The notes: generated from the letters alone by a model not told the origin. Positions 9,154-22,396 are shown, numbered from the stretch's first letter. The stretch: DNA of 36,212 nucleotides from Acidobacteriota bacterium (GCA_022340545.1 JAJDNV010000037.1:1-36212), one strand, 5' to 3'. Numbers and translations are program-made.

Positions 9154-9193
9154 CTCAAAGGCGATGCGGCAGGGGAATCCCCCGGGGCCGGGC

Positions 9194-10012
9194 ATGAACG
9201 AGGCGCGGGCCATCGTCCTCGGCACTCTCCAGGGGCTCGGTGAGTTTCTCCCCATCAGCAGCTCCGGCCATCTCATCGTCGTGCCCTGGCTGCTGGGCTG
9301 GCCCGACAGCGGCCTGGCCTTCGACGTGGCCCTCCACCTTGGGACCCTGGCCGCGGTCGCCTATGCCTTCTGGCGTGACTGGCTTCGCCTGCTCAGCGCC
9401 GGGGTGCGTGGGATCCTCTCGGGGCGGCCGCTGGCCAACCCGGACAGCCGGCTCCTGTGGTACCTGGCCCTCGCCACCATCCCCGGCGCCCTCGCCGGCC
9501 TCGCCCTCGATGAGTGGGCCGAGACCGTCTTCCGGTCCCCGGCACTCGTGGCCCTCATGATGGCGCTCCTCGGGCTGGTGCTCTGGGCCGCCGACCGCCG
9601 GGTTGCCCACGCCGGATCGGAGGAGGAGGTCTCTCTCCGCGACGCGCTCCTCATCGGCCTGGCCCAGGCCCTGGCGATCGTTCCCGGCACGTCCCGCTCG
9701 GGGGTCACGATCGCGACCGCCCTCTTCCTCGGGCACCGGCGCGAGGGGGCGGCCCGCTTCAGCTTCATGCTCGCCCTTCCCATCACCCTTGGGGCTGCGG
9801 TCTTCAAGGTGCCCGATCTCTTCCCGGGCGGCGTCGACACCGCTCCGATCCTCCTGGGCATGCTGGCCGCCTTCGGGTCCGGCTTCCTGGCCATCCGGGT
9901 GCTGTTGGCCTACGTCCGGACGAGGTCCTACCTGCCCTTCGTCTACTACCGCCTGGCCTTCGCGCTGCTGGTCTGGGGAGTCCTTCTGGTGCGTGGCGCA
10001 AACCTGGGATAG
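9194..10012 (+). CDS. uppP: Undecaprenyl-diphosphatase UppP (BacA)
   Basis: Integral inner-membrane phosphatase that converts undecaprenyl diphosphate to the monophosphate, recycling the lipid carrier for peptidoglycan and O-polysaccharide. It is 272 residues from ATG 9194. The ORF-track start at 9164 adds a Pro/Gly-rich stretch unlike the family, so I reject it. Hallmarks are GLGEFLPISSSGHL (catalytic Glu/Ser motif) and IVPGTSRSGVTI (second catalytic motif with Arg), plus about eight hydrophobic segments such as LAFALLVWGVLLV at the C-terminus. Bacitracin tolerance is a known effect of this family. It is followed 9 bp later by nnr. Confidence 0.95.
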   Translation: MNEARAIVLGTLQGLGEFLPISSSGHLIVVPWLLGWPDSGLAFDVALHLGTLAAVAYAFWRDWLRLLSAGVRGILSGRPLANPDSRLLWYLALATIPGALAGLALDEWAETVFRSPALVALMMALLGLVLWAADRRVAHAGSEEEVSLRDALLIGLAQALAIVPGTSRSGVTIATALFLGHRREGAARFSFMLALPITLGAAVFKVPDLFPGGVDTAPILLGMLAAFGSGFLAIRVLLAYVRTRSYLPFVYYRLAFALLVWGVLLVRGANLG

Positions 10013-10021
10013 ATTCGACTC

Positions 10022-11599
10022 ATGATCCCGGTCCTGACAGCGGACGAGATGCGACGGGCCGATCGCGTCACGATCGACGAGATCGGCCTTCCCGGCGCCG
10101 TGTTGATGGAGAACGCCGGAGCCGCGGTTGCCGCGTCGATCCGCGAGCGGTTCCCGGACGCGCGGCGCATCGTCGTGCTCTGCGGAAAGGGGAACAACGG
10201 CGGCGACGGCTTCGTCGTGGCGCGTCGCCTGAGGTCGTCGGGGGCCGAAGCGCTTCTCCTGGGGCGGAAGGGAGACGTCAAGGGGCACGCCCGGATCCAT
10301 CTCGACGCGTGCGAGCGCTCGGGGGGGGCCGTTCGAGAGGTGGTCGACCCCGCCGCGTGGGCCGCGGCCCTCGAGCGCGTGCGCGCCGCCGACCTGCTCG
10401 TCGACGCGCTCCTCGGGACCGGCCTGCGCTCCGCACCGACGGGCCTCGCCGCCGATGCGGTCGCCGAGCTCGGCCAACGCGCAAAAGCCGGGGTCCCGGT
10501 GGTCTCGGTCGACATCCCGTCTGGAGTCGGTGCCGACGGGGGGGCGCTCGATGCACCGGCCGTGCCGGCCACGTTGACCGTAACGTTCGCCGCCGCGAAG
10601 CGAGGGCACGTGCTGCCGCCGGCCTGCGAGTGCGCGGGCGATCTGGTGATCGCCGACATCGGGATCCCGTCCGAGACGCTCGCCGCGGTGAAGCCCTCGC
10701 TCTTCCTGCTGGAGGACGCAGACGCGGCCGCGGCCTTTCCCCCGAGACTGCCCGCTGCCCACAAGGGCGACCTCGGCCACCTGCTCGTCGTGGCCGGGTC
10801 CCTCGGCAAGACGGGCGCCGCGATCCTCGCCGCGGGGGGGGCGCTGCGGGCGGGGGCCGGCCTCGTGACCGTGGCCACCCCGGCCTCGTGTGTTTCGATC
10901 GTGGCCGGGGGGCGTGCGGAGATCATGACCGAGGCGCTGCCCGAGACGCCGAGTGGGGGCGTGTCGGGAGACGCGATCGACCGCCTCCTGGCTCTCGCCG
11001 GCGAGCGCGATGCGGTCGTGCTCGGCCCCGGCCTGGGGCAGGATCCCTCGACGCGTGCTCTCGTCCTGGAGTTCGTTCGGCGCTGCCCGGTGCCCCTCCT
11101 CATCGACGCGGACGGGCTGAACGCCCTGGCCGCGGTGTCCGGCGGCCCCTGGAGGGACGCGGTGCGAGAGCGGCCGGCGGCCACCCTTCTGACCCCCCAC
11201 CCCGGGGAGATGGCCCGCCTGGTCGGCCGGGGCGTCCCGGAGATCCAGCGTCAGCGTGTGGAGGAGGCGTTGCGGCTGGCCGAGGAGAGCGGCGCGGTCA
11301 TCGTCCTCAAGGGACAGCGCACCGTCGTCGGCGAGCCGGGAGGACGCGCTGCGGTGAGCCCGACCGGCAACCCGGGCATGGCGTCGGGGGGAACGGGCGA
11401 CGTGCTCTCCGGGGTCATCGGGGCGCTCCTCGCCCGCCACGATGGCTGGCTAGCGGCCACCGCCGGTGTGTACGTCCATGGGCGGGCCGGCGATCTCGCG
11501 GCGCAGGCGTGCGGCGAGGAGGGGCTCGCCGCGGGAGACCTCCAGGAGGCCCTGCCCCGGGCCATCGAGTCGGTGCGGCCGCCGGCGGGAGGAACGTGA
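10022..11599 (+). CDS. nnr: Bifunctional NAD(P)H-hydrate repair enzyme (epimerase + dehydratase)
   Basis: Repairs hydrated NAD(P)H: the N-terminal YjeF-type domain (about residues 1-215) epimerises the hydrate, and the C-terminal ribokinase-like domain (about 230-515) dehydrates it using ADP. Seen: VLMENAGAAVAAS and GKGNNGGDGFVVARRL in the first domain; HKGDLGHLLVVAGSLGKTGA, LTPHPGEMARL, VVLKGQRT and NPGMASGGTGDVLSG (catalytic Asp near residue 457) in the second. 525 residues is normal for the fusion. Adjacency to tsaE is the widespread bacterial arrangement, and its TGA overlaps the tsaE GTG by 4 bp. Confidence 0.96.
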   Translation: MIPVLTADEMRRADRVTIDEIGLPGAVLMENAGAAVAASIRERFPDARRIVVLCGKGNNGGDGFVVARRLRSSGAEALLLGRKGDVKGHARIHLDACERSGGAVREVVDPAAWAAALERVRAADLLVDALLGTGLRSAPTGLAADAVAELGQRAKAGVPVVSVDIPSGVGADGGALDAPAVPATLTVTFAAAKRGHVLPPACECAGDLVIADIGIPSETLAAVKPSLFLLEDADAAAAFPPRLPAAHKGDLGHLLVVAGSLGKTGAAILAAGGALRAGAGLVTVATPASCVSIVAGGRAEIMTEALPETPSGGVSGDAIDRLLALAGERDAVVLGPGLGQDPSTRALVLEFVRRCPVPLLIDADGLNALAAVSGGPWRDAVRERPAATLLTPHPGEMARLVGRGVPEIQRQRVEEALRLAEESGAVIVLKGQRTVVGEPGGRAAVSPTGNPGMASGGTGDVLSGVIGALLARHDGWLAATAGVYVHGRAGDLAAQACGEEGLAAGDLQEALPRAIESVRPPAGGT

Positions 11600-12021
11600 T
11601 CCCGGAGCTGACCACGCGCAGCGAGGACGAGACCATGGCCCTCGCCGAGCAGCTCGGCACGCAGTTCCACGGCGGGGAGGTCGTGCTCCTCTCCGGCGAG
11701 CTCGGGGCCGGGAAGACGGCCTTCGTGCGCGGCCTGGCCCGAGGGGTCGGGGCCGACCCGGGCGAGGTGACGAGCCCGACGTTCGTGCTTCTCACGTCCT
11801 ATGCCGGACGGCTCACCCTTCACCACGCCGACCTTTATCGTCTGGCCGGCGACGGCGACGAGATCGAGCTCGGCCTGGACGAGCTTCCGGGGCCGCAGGG
11901 TGTGCTGGCGGTCGAGTGGGCGGACCGGCTGCAATGGCCGTGCTGGCCACGCGCGCTCCGAGTGCACCTCGATCACGCGGGGGATGACCTCCGCCGCCTG
12001 CGCATCGAGGAGGCGGCGTGA
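11596..12021 (+). CDS. tsaE: tRNA t6A37 threonylcarbamoyl transferase ATPase subunit TsaE
   Basis: Small P-loop ATPase of the TsaBDE complex that makes t6A at position 37 of ANN-decoding tRNAs; cytoplasmic. It is 141 residues. The ORF track hides it at the end of a spurious 835-residue frame (9514-12021). The true start is GTG 11596, overlapping the nnr stop (GTGA) with GGGAGG at 11587-11592. Walker A is GELGAGKTAF, followed by the family motifs VTSPTFVLL and HHADLYRL, then VEWADRL. TsaB and TsaD are not in this window. It overlaps the next gene by 4 bp. Confidence 0.95.
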   Translation: MIPELTTRSEDETMALAEQLGTQFHGGEVVLLSGELGAGKTAFVRGLARGVGADPGEVTSPTFVLLTSYAGRLTLHHADLYRLAGDGDEIELGLDELPGPQGVLAVEWADRLQWPCWPRALRVHLDHAGDDLRRLRIEEAA

Positions 12022-13463
12022 TGAGGCGTGTCTCGGGGATCATCGCGTTGGCCGTCGCCCTCGGCGCCGGTTGTGGCGGTGGGCCGCGGCCCGAGGCGGA
12101 CGAAAGGGATGCACCAACGCGGCCGCTGAGGGCGGGGAGCGGGCTCAACGTCCTCCTCATCACGATCGACACCCTGCGTGCCGACCACATGAGCCTGTAC
12201 GGTTATCCTCGCGAAACGACGCCGCACATCGACGCCTTCGCGCAGTCGGGGATCACGTTCGACCAGGCCTACACCTACTGGCCCAAGACGCGGGGCAGCT
12301 TTGTCGCGATGATGACGGGTCGGCTGGCCGCGCAGAGCGGGTACGGAAAGACCCACCCGCTGCTGCTCGACTTCAACCCCACGCTCGCGGGCATCCTGCG
12401 GGAGGCGGGCTACGAGACCGTCGCCGTCGTCGACAACCCCAACGTCGCCGCCTCGCTGGGGTACGCGAAGGGTTTCGACCGCTATCGGGAGACATGGGAA
12501 GAAAAGGCGCTTGTCTCCGAGATGGACCGGGCCCGCGCGATCACGTCGGACGGCGTTCAGTTCCTCCGGGAGGCGAGCCCCGAGAGACCGTTCCTTCTCT
12601 GGCTCCACTACGTCAACCCTCACGCGCCCTACACGCCCCCACCCCCCTTCGACGGCGCCTTCCTCGACGAGGAGGCCCAGCGGGGTCCCGCGCTGGAGCC
12701 GGTCGATGGCGTCAACGGCGGGGTGGCGCGGGTGTGGGAGGTGCCGGGTCGGGGCCTTGGCTACTACGTCGCACAGTACGACGGCGAGATCGCCGTCACC
12801 GACGCAGAGGTGGGCCAGGTCCTCGAGAGCCTGCGGAGCTCCGAGGTGGGGGAGCGGACGATCGTGATCCTCACGTCGGATCACGGCGAGAGCCTCGGCG
12901 AGCACAATTATTACTTCGATCACGGCCAGAACCTGTACGATCCCAGCATGCGGATCCCGCTGGTCATGGTTGGCCCCGGGCTGAGCGGGGGAGAGCGGAG
13001 CGACACGCTGGCCACGACCCTCGACCTCGTCCCGACCGTCCTCGACGCAGTCAAGGTGTCCTTCCCGCCCGGTCTCACGGGTCGGAGCCTTCTCGGGGTG
13101 GGAAGGGGAGGGGCCGGCCCGGATCGACCGCGCCTCTTTGGGCAGAACGACCGCAACCTGCTCGGGTCGTGGGATGATCGCTTCAAGATCGTGGCCACCC
13201 CGAGAGAGGAGGGGACGGACTACGCCCTCTTCGATCGCGAGAAGGATCCCGGGGAGACGCACGATGTCGGACCGCGGATGCCGGGCGCGCTCCGAGAGCA
13301 GCGGGAGGAGCTCGAGGCTTTCCGCCAGACGATTGACTCGCAGCGCGCGAAGACGCGCCGGCTGCTGGAAGGCCGCTCCGGGGAAGAGAGGCTCAGCCCG
13401 GAGGCGTGTGAGAAGTTGAAGGCGATGGGGTATATCCAGCAGGCCTGCCCGCAGCATCAATGA
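12018..13463 (+). CDS. Sulfatase/alkaline-phosphatase-fold lipoprotein lacking the formylglycine Cys
   Basis: 481 residues. An N-terminal hydrophobic signal ends in a possible lipobox ALGAGC (Cys19), so it is probably an envelope lipoprotein. The alkaline phosphatase superfamily core is clear: NVLLITIDTLRADH (metal Asp51), TGRLAA, HYVNPHAPY, LTSDHGESLGEH and FDHGQNLYDPS. Where sulfatases have C/S-x-P-S/T-R it has TRGSFVAMMTG, so Thr91 would be the nucleophile. Hydrolysis of a sulfate ester by formylglycine is therefore unlikely; phosphoester or phosphotransfer activity fits better. The GTG start at 12018 overlaps tsaE by 4 bp (ATG 12021 is an alternative). Substrate unknown. Confidence 0.85.
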   Translation: MMRRVSGIIALAVALGAGCGGGPRPEADERDAPTRPLRAGSGLNVLLITIDTLRADHMSLYGYPRETTPHIDAFAQSGITFDQAYTYWPKTRGSFVAMMTGRLAAQSGYGKTHPLLLDFNPTLAGILREAGYETVAVVDNPNVAASLGYAKGFDRYRETWEEKALVSEMDRARAITSDGVQFLREASPERPFLLWLHYVNPHAPYTPPPPFDGAFLDEEAQRGPALEPVDGVNGGVARVWEVPGRGLGYYVAQYDGEIAVTDAEVGQVLESLRSSEVGERTIVILTSDHGESLGEHNYYFDHGQNLYDPSMRIPLVMVGPGLSGGERSDTLATTLDLVPTVLDAVKVSFPPGLTGRSLLGVGRGGAGPDRPRLFGQNDRNLLGSWDDRFKIVATPREEGTDYALFDREKDPGETHDVGPRMPGALREQREELEAFRQTIDSQRAKTRRLLEGRSGEERLSPEACEKLKAMGYIQQACPQHQ

Positions 13464-13494
13464 CCCCGGGGCGGGCGGCGGAGGAGGACGACAG

Positions 13495-14745
13495 GTGAGC
13501 GGTGCCGGGCAGGCCTTCGACATCTCTCGTGTTCTCGTCAGCGAAGAGGTCCGCCAGATCCGCCGCGAGGGCTGGACGGGCGTGCTGGCCCTGGCCCAGG
13601 GCGACATCGCGAAGGGTCTCTATTTCATGGACGGGGAGATCGTCTTCGCGGCGTCGACCGTTGAGGAGGATCGCCTCGGCGCCAACCTCTACCGGATCGG
13701 ACGGATCACGGAACCCCAGTTCCGGGCGGCGATGACCGCGGCGCAGACGCCGGGCCGACGCCTCGGGCAGGCCCTCATCGATGCCGGGGTCCTGAAGCGC
13801 GAAGAGCTGGCGGCAGCGGTGGAAGGACAGGCGGAGCGGATCGCCCTCTCGGTCCTCCGCTGGACGAGCGGGCGGCTGCAGCGGCGGGCGATGGAGCGGC
13901 CCCTCCCCGCCGACCTGATCCTCGAGCTCAAGACGGGTCGCCTGCTGCTCCTGGGGGCGCGGCTCTTCCCGAACCCGAGGCGCCTCGAGGTTGCGCTCGG
14001 GGGGCCGGGGACGCGGCTGCGCCGCGTGGCCATCCGCCCGTTCGCCTACGACCAGCTGCCCACCTCGTCTCCGGAGCGTGCGGTGCTGGCCCTCTCGGCT
14101 CGCGAGACCACCCTCGGGGACGCGCTCAGTCTGCCCCATCCCCGGGATCAGCTGCTGCGGGCGGTTTACGGGCTCGTGGCCAGTGGCATGGTCGAGACAC
14201 ACGAGGCGGCGCCCGCGGCGCCGGAAGCGCCCGAGGAGATCGAGGTCGAGATCGAGGTCGAGCCCGCGGCTGAGCCCGCGCTCGAGCCCGGGTCCGCACT
14301 CGGGGAGGTCGGGCCGGCGTTCGAGGCTGGACCCGCTGACGACGAGGTCGGGTCTGAGCCCGACGCGCCGCCGAGCCCCGACACCGGCGAGCAGCGGGCG
14401 CGCTCGCTGCTCGAACGGGGGCAGCGGCAGGCGGCGGTGGAGCTGCTGACGACCCTCGTCGAGATGTACCCCGACGCGCACGGCTGCCGGAGGCTGCTCG
14501 CGATGACGCTGGCGCAGGCGGGGTCGTTCCAGAAGGACGTCGAAAGCCACTGCCTCGCCGCCCTCGAGATGGACTCCAAGGACACGGAGCTCAGACACCG
14601 CCTGGCGACCTACTACCGCCGTGCCGGGATGACCGCGCGAGCGATGCTACAGCTACGCAAGATCCTCTCCGACGATCCCGGTCACGCCGGGGCCTGGCGG
14701 GACCTCGGCGAGCTCGAGGCCGCGGAGGGGAAGCGGGGCCGGTAG
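13495..14745 (+). CDS. DUF4388 (PatA-like) protein with acidic linker and C-terminal TPRs
   Basis: 416 residues, no signal peptide. The N-terminal ~110 residues resemble DUF4388 (GWTGVLALAQGDIAKGLYFM, DGEIVFAAS, DRLGANLYRIG), a cytoplasmic module common in Myxococcota, Acidobacteriota and relatives and often linked to regulatory or motility proteins. A second part (residues 70-230) is followed by a Glu/Ala/Pro-rich linker (EIEVEIEVEPAAEPALEPG) and TPR-like helices (AVELLTTLVEMYPDAHGCRR, LAALEMDSKDTELRHRLATY). GTG start with GGAGGAGG upstream. The TAG stop coincides with the left end of repeat element 2. A scaffold role is inferred; no catalytic motif is seen. Confidence 0.8.
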   Translation: MSGAGQAFDISRVLVSEEVRQIRREGWTGVLALAQGDIAKGLYFMDGEIVFAASTVEEDRLGANLYRIGRITEPQFRAAMTAAQTPGRRLGQALIDAGVLKREELAAAVEGQAERIALSVLRWTSGRLQRRAMERPLPADLILELKTGRLLLLGARLFPNPRRLEVALGGPGTRLRRVAIRPFAYDQLPTSSPERAVLALSARETTLGDALSLPHPRDQLLRAVYGLVASGMVETHEAAPAAPEAPEEIEVEIEVEPAAEPALEPGSALGEVGPAFEAGPADDEVGSEPDAPPSPDTGEQRARSLLERGQRQAAVELLTTLVEMYPDAHGCRRLLAMTLAQAGSFQKDVESHCLAALEMDSKDTELRHRLATYYRRAGMTARAMLQLRKILSDDPGHAGAWRDLGELEAAEGKRGR

Positions 14746-14915
14746 CGCGACGTCACCGAAGTCATGTCTGTAGGAAGGGCGTGGGGGCGCGCAGGCGGCC
14801 GGGGCCCCCGTCGAGGACGCAGCTGTCCTTCGAAGCTGACGCGCCCGCAGCCGGGGTGGCCGCCGAGCGCCCAGAGCTCCGGAGAATGCACATGACTTCG
14901 GTGACGGGACAGTAG
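14742..14915 (+). repeat. CTAG-type palindromic element, copy 2 (short form)
   Basis: 174 bp between the convergent DUF4388 and radical SAM genes. The inverted termini GTCACCGAAGTCATGT (14752-14767, read inward) are perfect over 16 bp with the right end. The ends are GTAG on the left and CTAC on the right-hand inward read. The core GGGGCCCCCGTCGAGGAC at 14801-14818 is one base different from copy 1. The internal stem-loop module of copies 1 and 4 is missing. The left TAG is the stop codon of the DUF4388 gene; the right end is 12 bp short of the radical SAM stop. Confidence 0.87.
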
Positions 14916-14926
14916 GAGCGCCGGGG

Positions 14927-16525
14927 CTACTTGAGGCCCTGGCAGCGGGCGCAGACGTCGAGGAGACGGCCTTCGAGCATGTCCTGCTTGCGCCGGCGGC
15001 CCACCTCACCCTTCCACACGTCCTCGATCGAGCTCGCGAAGACGTTGGCGGTCTTGGTACGCCCCTCGTAGTCGGTGCAGCAGCTCACCACGTCGCCGTT
15101 CCACTGGATGACGAACTGGTCGTAGGGGGCGGGGCAATAGGTGTCCTCGACGCTGGCCCCGGCGTCGGGCGAGGGCAACACGGAGAGAGGAACCTCGGCT
15201 CGCTGCCCATCCCCGCCGATTACGTTGCCCCAGCTGTGGCAGCGCTTCCAGATCAGGTGCACGCCATCGAGCAGCGTGTAGCGACTGCCGTTCTCGTCCT
15301 GATCCAGGAAGCGCGCGCTCCGGATCCGATCCCAGTCGTGGAAGCGGGGAACGAGGTGGTGACGTTCCTCCAGCTCGCGGGCGAACGTGATCCAGTCCTC
15401 GAGGAAGGCCAGGGCCTGCTCCTCCTCGCTGACGATGCGCTGGTCGTCCACGTGCTTCGTGTTCATGATGTCGATCTCGAGGATGGTGCGCGCACCCAGG
15501 GCGACCTTCCGCTCGACCGCCAGCCGCACCTTGTCCCGGTACTCGTCGAAGAGGAGACGGGGAGCCTTGCGTGTCATGAACGACGCGGGGTCCGGGGTCT
15601 GATACGACAGGATCAGGTTGGTCAGGCCGGCGCGATAGAGGCCGTCGATCCTCTCGCGGGTGATGTGGCCGCAGTTGGTGTTGAGCTCGATTGCGACGCC
15701 CCGGGTCTCCGCGTGCTCCACGATCTCCGCAAGGTGGGGGTGGAGCATCGGCTCACCCATCTGATGGAGCTTCACCGGAAAGAGCGGCCCGAGCCACGAT
15801 TGCTTCTCCGCGACCTCGTCGAGGAGACGGAAGACCTTCTCCCTCTTCATAAAACCGCGCCGCCGATCCATGATCTCGTCCGGGCACCATGTGCACTTGA
15901 AGTTGCAGGCGTTGGTGATCTCGACGAAGAGGTAGTCGATCGGGTAGAAGCGGCCCGGCAGCTTCTTCAGGTCCGGGAGCGGGGCCACCGCGGGGAACGA
16001 GGCGAGATCGGCCGGGGGCTCGCGGCCGACCACGACGCGTGAGACGAGCATCCGGCTGCGGAACTCGAGGCGGAAGGAGGCCCCGTGGTGCTGCGTGCGG
16101 GTGGGGTCGAAATCGGGGAGGGTGAACACCGCGCGGCGGAAGTGTTCCGATCCCGCCCCGTCCGGCGCCCACCGCTGCTCCGCCGGCGCGTAGAGGCCGT
16201 CGACCGGAGCGTCCCGAGTCGTCGATGCGTACTGCAGCCGGAACTCACCGTATCGGCTGCCGTAGTACTCGACCTCGACCCACAGACTCGAGGTCGCTCG
16301 GTGGCGGAAGCGCTCGGGGAGGGTGAAGTAGAGGTAGTACGAGGTGTCGTCGGGGGCGAGGCATGGCCGGTTGTCCCGGTGGACGATCCGCCAGACGCCG
16401 TCTCCACCGGAAGGGACTCTCAGCTCACCGCGGGGCCCGTCGTGGCCGACCTCGGTCTCGACGCGCTCGGGGCCGCGGAGGAGGCGGGCGAGGCCCCCAC
16501 CCAGGCGGAACAGGATCGCGTTCAA
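14927..16525 (-). CDS. Radical SAM/SPASM protein with an N-terminal beta-rich domain
   Basis: 532 residues from TTG 16525. The ORF-track start at 16726 runs back through the neighbouring gene and is rejected. The TTG overlaps that gene's TGA (TTGA), with AAGGA five bases ahead. Residues 1-190 look like a beta-sandwich or carbohydrate-binding-like module (TSYYLYFTLPERF, LWVEVEYYGSRYGEFRLQYA). Then comes the radical SAM core with CxxxCxxC as ACNFKCTWC (Cys207, 211, 214) and GEPMLHPHL, and a C-terminal SPASM-type cluster region (YCPAPYDQFVIQWNGDVVSC, CARC). It should bind an auxiliary iron-sulfur cluster and modify a peptide, lipid or sugar. Substrate unknown; no RiPP precursor is visible nearby. 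Confidence 0.85.
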   Translation of the reverse strand: MNAILFRLGGGLARLLRGPERVETEVGHDGPRGELRVPSGGDGVWRIVHRDNRPCLAPDDTSYYLYFTLPERFRHRATSSLWVEVEYYGSRYGEFRLQYASTTRDAPVDGLYAPAEQRWAPDGAGSEHFRRAVFTLPDFDPTRTQHHGASFRLEFRSRMLVSRVVVGREPPADLASFPAVAPLPDLKKLPGRFYPIDYLFVEITNACNFKCTWCPDEIMDRRRGFMKREKVFRLLDEVAEKQSWLGPLFPVKLHQMGEPMLHPHLAEIVEHAETRGVAIELNTNCGHITRERIDGLYRAGLTNLILSYQTPDPASFMTRKAPRLLFDEYRDKVRLAVERKVALGARTILEIDIMNTKHVDDQRIVSEEEQALAFLEDWITFARELEERHHLVPRFHDWDRIRSARFLDQDENGSRYTLLDGVHLIWKRCHSWGNVIGGDGQRAEVPLSVLPSPDAGASVEDTYCPAPYDQFVIQWNGDVVSCCTDYEGRTKTANVFASSIEDVWKGEVGRRRKQDMLEGRLLDVCARCQGLK

Positions 16526-17491
16526 GGGTCCTTGCTCGCAGGCGGGCTCAGCTTGAGCGTCGAGGCAATGAGGTCGGGCCAGATGTCGATACGCCAGAAG
16601 ACGTCTTCCCGACCCTCGAAGGCCAGCGAGACCCCCCGATGCCCCTCGGCAAGGTAGAAGCGCTTGATGTAGCTCGCGGCGATCGAGGTCTCGGTGCGCA
16701 TGACGTCGACGTATCCCTCCCTCCACTCCTCGTGACTCACGACAAGGAGGTTCTCCCCGAGCCGAGCCCTCGTCGCTTCATAGAAGGCCTCGATCCCTCG
16801 TGCTTCTTCGGGCATCTGCTCGACGGTCATCGTCAACGAGGCGTGCACCGTCTGGTCGCGCTGGACGGCCAGGGCCGGGCTGGTGAACTGGACGAGGAGC
16901 GTGCCGCTACCCGAGAACTGCCGGCTCTCGCGCCAGGAGGGGGGCACGCCGAGCGAGACGCCGAAGCGCTCCCAGTGCTCGACCGGGTAGAGCTCCGGGC
17001 GCTCCAGGGTGAAGCTCGCCCACATCTCGTCGAGGGCCGCCCGGTGCTCCTCGAAGGCCTCGGGCTCTCCCTGGGCGTAGAGTCCCCAGAAACGCTCGCC
17101 CCTGGCCACCAGGAGGAGCCGGTGACGGGTTCGTCCGTCGGGCGAGGAGTAGCTCCAGCTCCGCCCCCTGGCCCCGTATCGTTCCTCCTCCCGCGAGGCG
17201 GCGACCTCGTTGCCGGCGAGGTACGCCTGGGCATACTCGTCGACGGAGGTGGTGAGCGGCCCGGCGAGGAGGGTGACGGAGACCGCCGCCTTGTTCTCGG
17301 GAGCGGCCGGCGGGGCGAGGAAGTACCGGTACCAGATCCCTTCCTGCTCCGCCTCGTCTGTCCTCCAGCCGGAGGGATAGCGGAGGGACACCTCCTGCTT
17401 CCCGTTGAAGTAGGTCGCGAAGGTCTCCCGTTCGCCGCGACGGCAGCCCGTGGCGAAGAGAACGATGGCGAGGACGGCGAGGAAGGATCGG

Positions 17492-17499
<8 letters not shown>
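16522..17499 (-). CDS. Lipoprotein with two tandem PsbP/DUF1795-like domains
   Basis: 325 residues. The signal peptide [12 protein letters not shown] is followed by the lipobox Cys19. The mature part looks like two copies of one fold: copy 1 begins [16 protein letters not shown] and ends [12 protein letters not shown]; copy 2 begins [15 protein letters not shown] and ends [17 protein letters not shown]. This '-SL-YP--W' opening with a closing amphipathic helix is typical of PsbP/Mog1-like proteins; homology is inferred by eye. The TTG start overlaps the guaB stop by 8 bp, and its own stop overlaps the radical SAM start, so the three genes are translationally linked. Specific function unknown. 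Confidence 0.7.
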
Positions 17500-18955
<1,456 letters not shown>

Positions 18956-19025
18956 TCGTTGCCCCTCCTTCGCTGGCCCCGACCGGCGGCCGGGATCCCC
19001 GGCGCGACGCGAACCCGCCCCTCGA

Positions 19026-22187
<3,162 letters not shown>

Positions 22188-22256
22188 GTCCGCGCGAGGC
22201 TCTCCGGGGGGTGCGAGGCTAACCCTCTCCCCGCTGCGTCCGCCGGAAGACGCGGA

Positions 22257-22312
22257 GGTATGCTCGGTCCCCTTATGGGCTCAGCATACCAACCCCCGTC
22301 AGGGCTTGGCAA
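22257..22312 (-). promoter_or_regulatory. Probable secA promoter with overlapping inverted repeat
   Basis: On the minus strand, TTGCCA (22312-22307) and TATGCT (22288-22283) are separated by 18 bp, a good sigma70-type pair, predicting a start near 22276 and a leader of about 90 bases before secA. The -10 lies within GGTATGCT (22290-22283), which is perfectly complementary to AGCATACC (22264-22257) just downstream, so an operator or leader hairpin is possible. Confidence 0.45.
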
Positions 22313-22396
22313 TGGAGTGCGGAGCCGGAGGGGGGCTGCTCACCAGCAGGCCCCGCAGTAGCCCGCACGGCGTCCTGGAGACTGTTCAGCAGCCTG

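Noticed and set aside
9514-12021. 835-residue ORF fused to TsaE
   Set aside because: Only the last 141 codons (from GTG 11596) encode TsaE; the rest is an Arg/Pro-rich shadow of uppP and nnr. Not a fusion protein.
14927-16525. RiPP biosynthetic locus around the radical SAM/SPASM gene
   Set aside because: No small Cys- or Gly-rich precursor ORF, leader-binding domain or exporter seen beside it.
18989-19003. GCCGGG-ATC-CCCGGC hairpin between secA and guaB as terminator
   Set aside because: Short, no T-tract, and guaB follows with its own strong Shine-Dalgarno; such stems are expected at this GC content.
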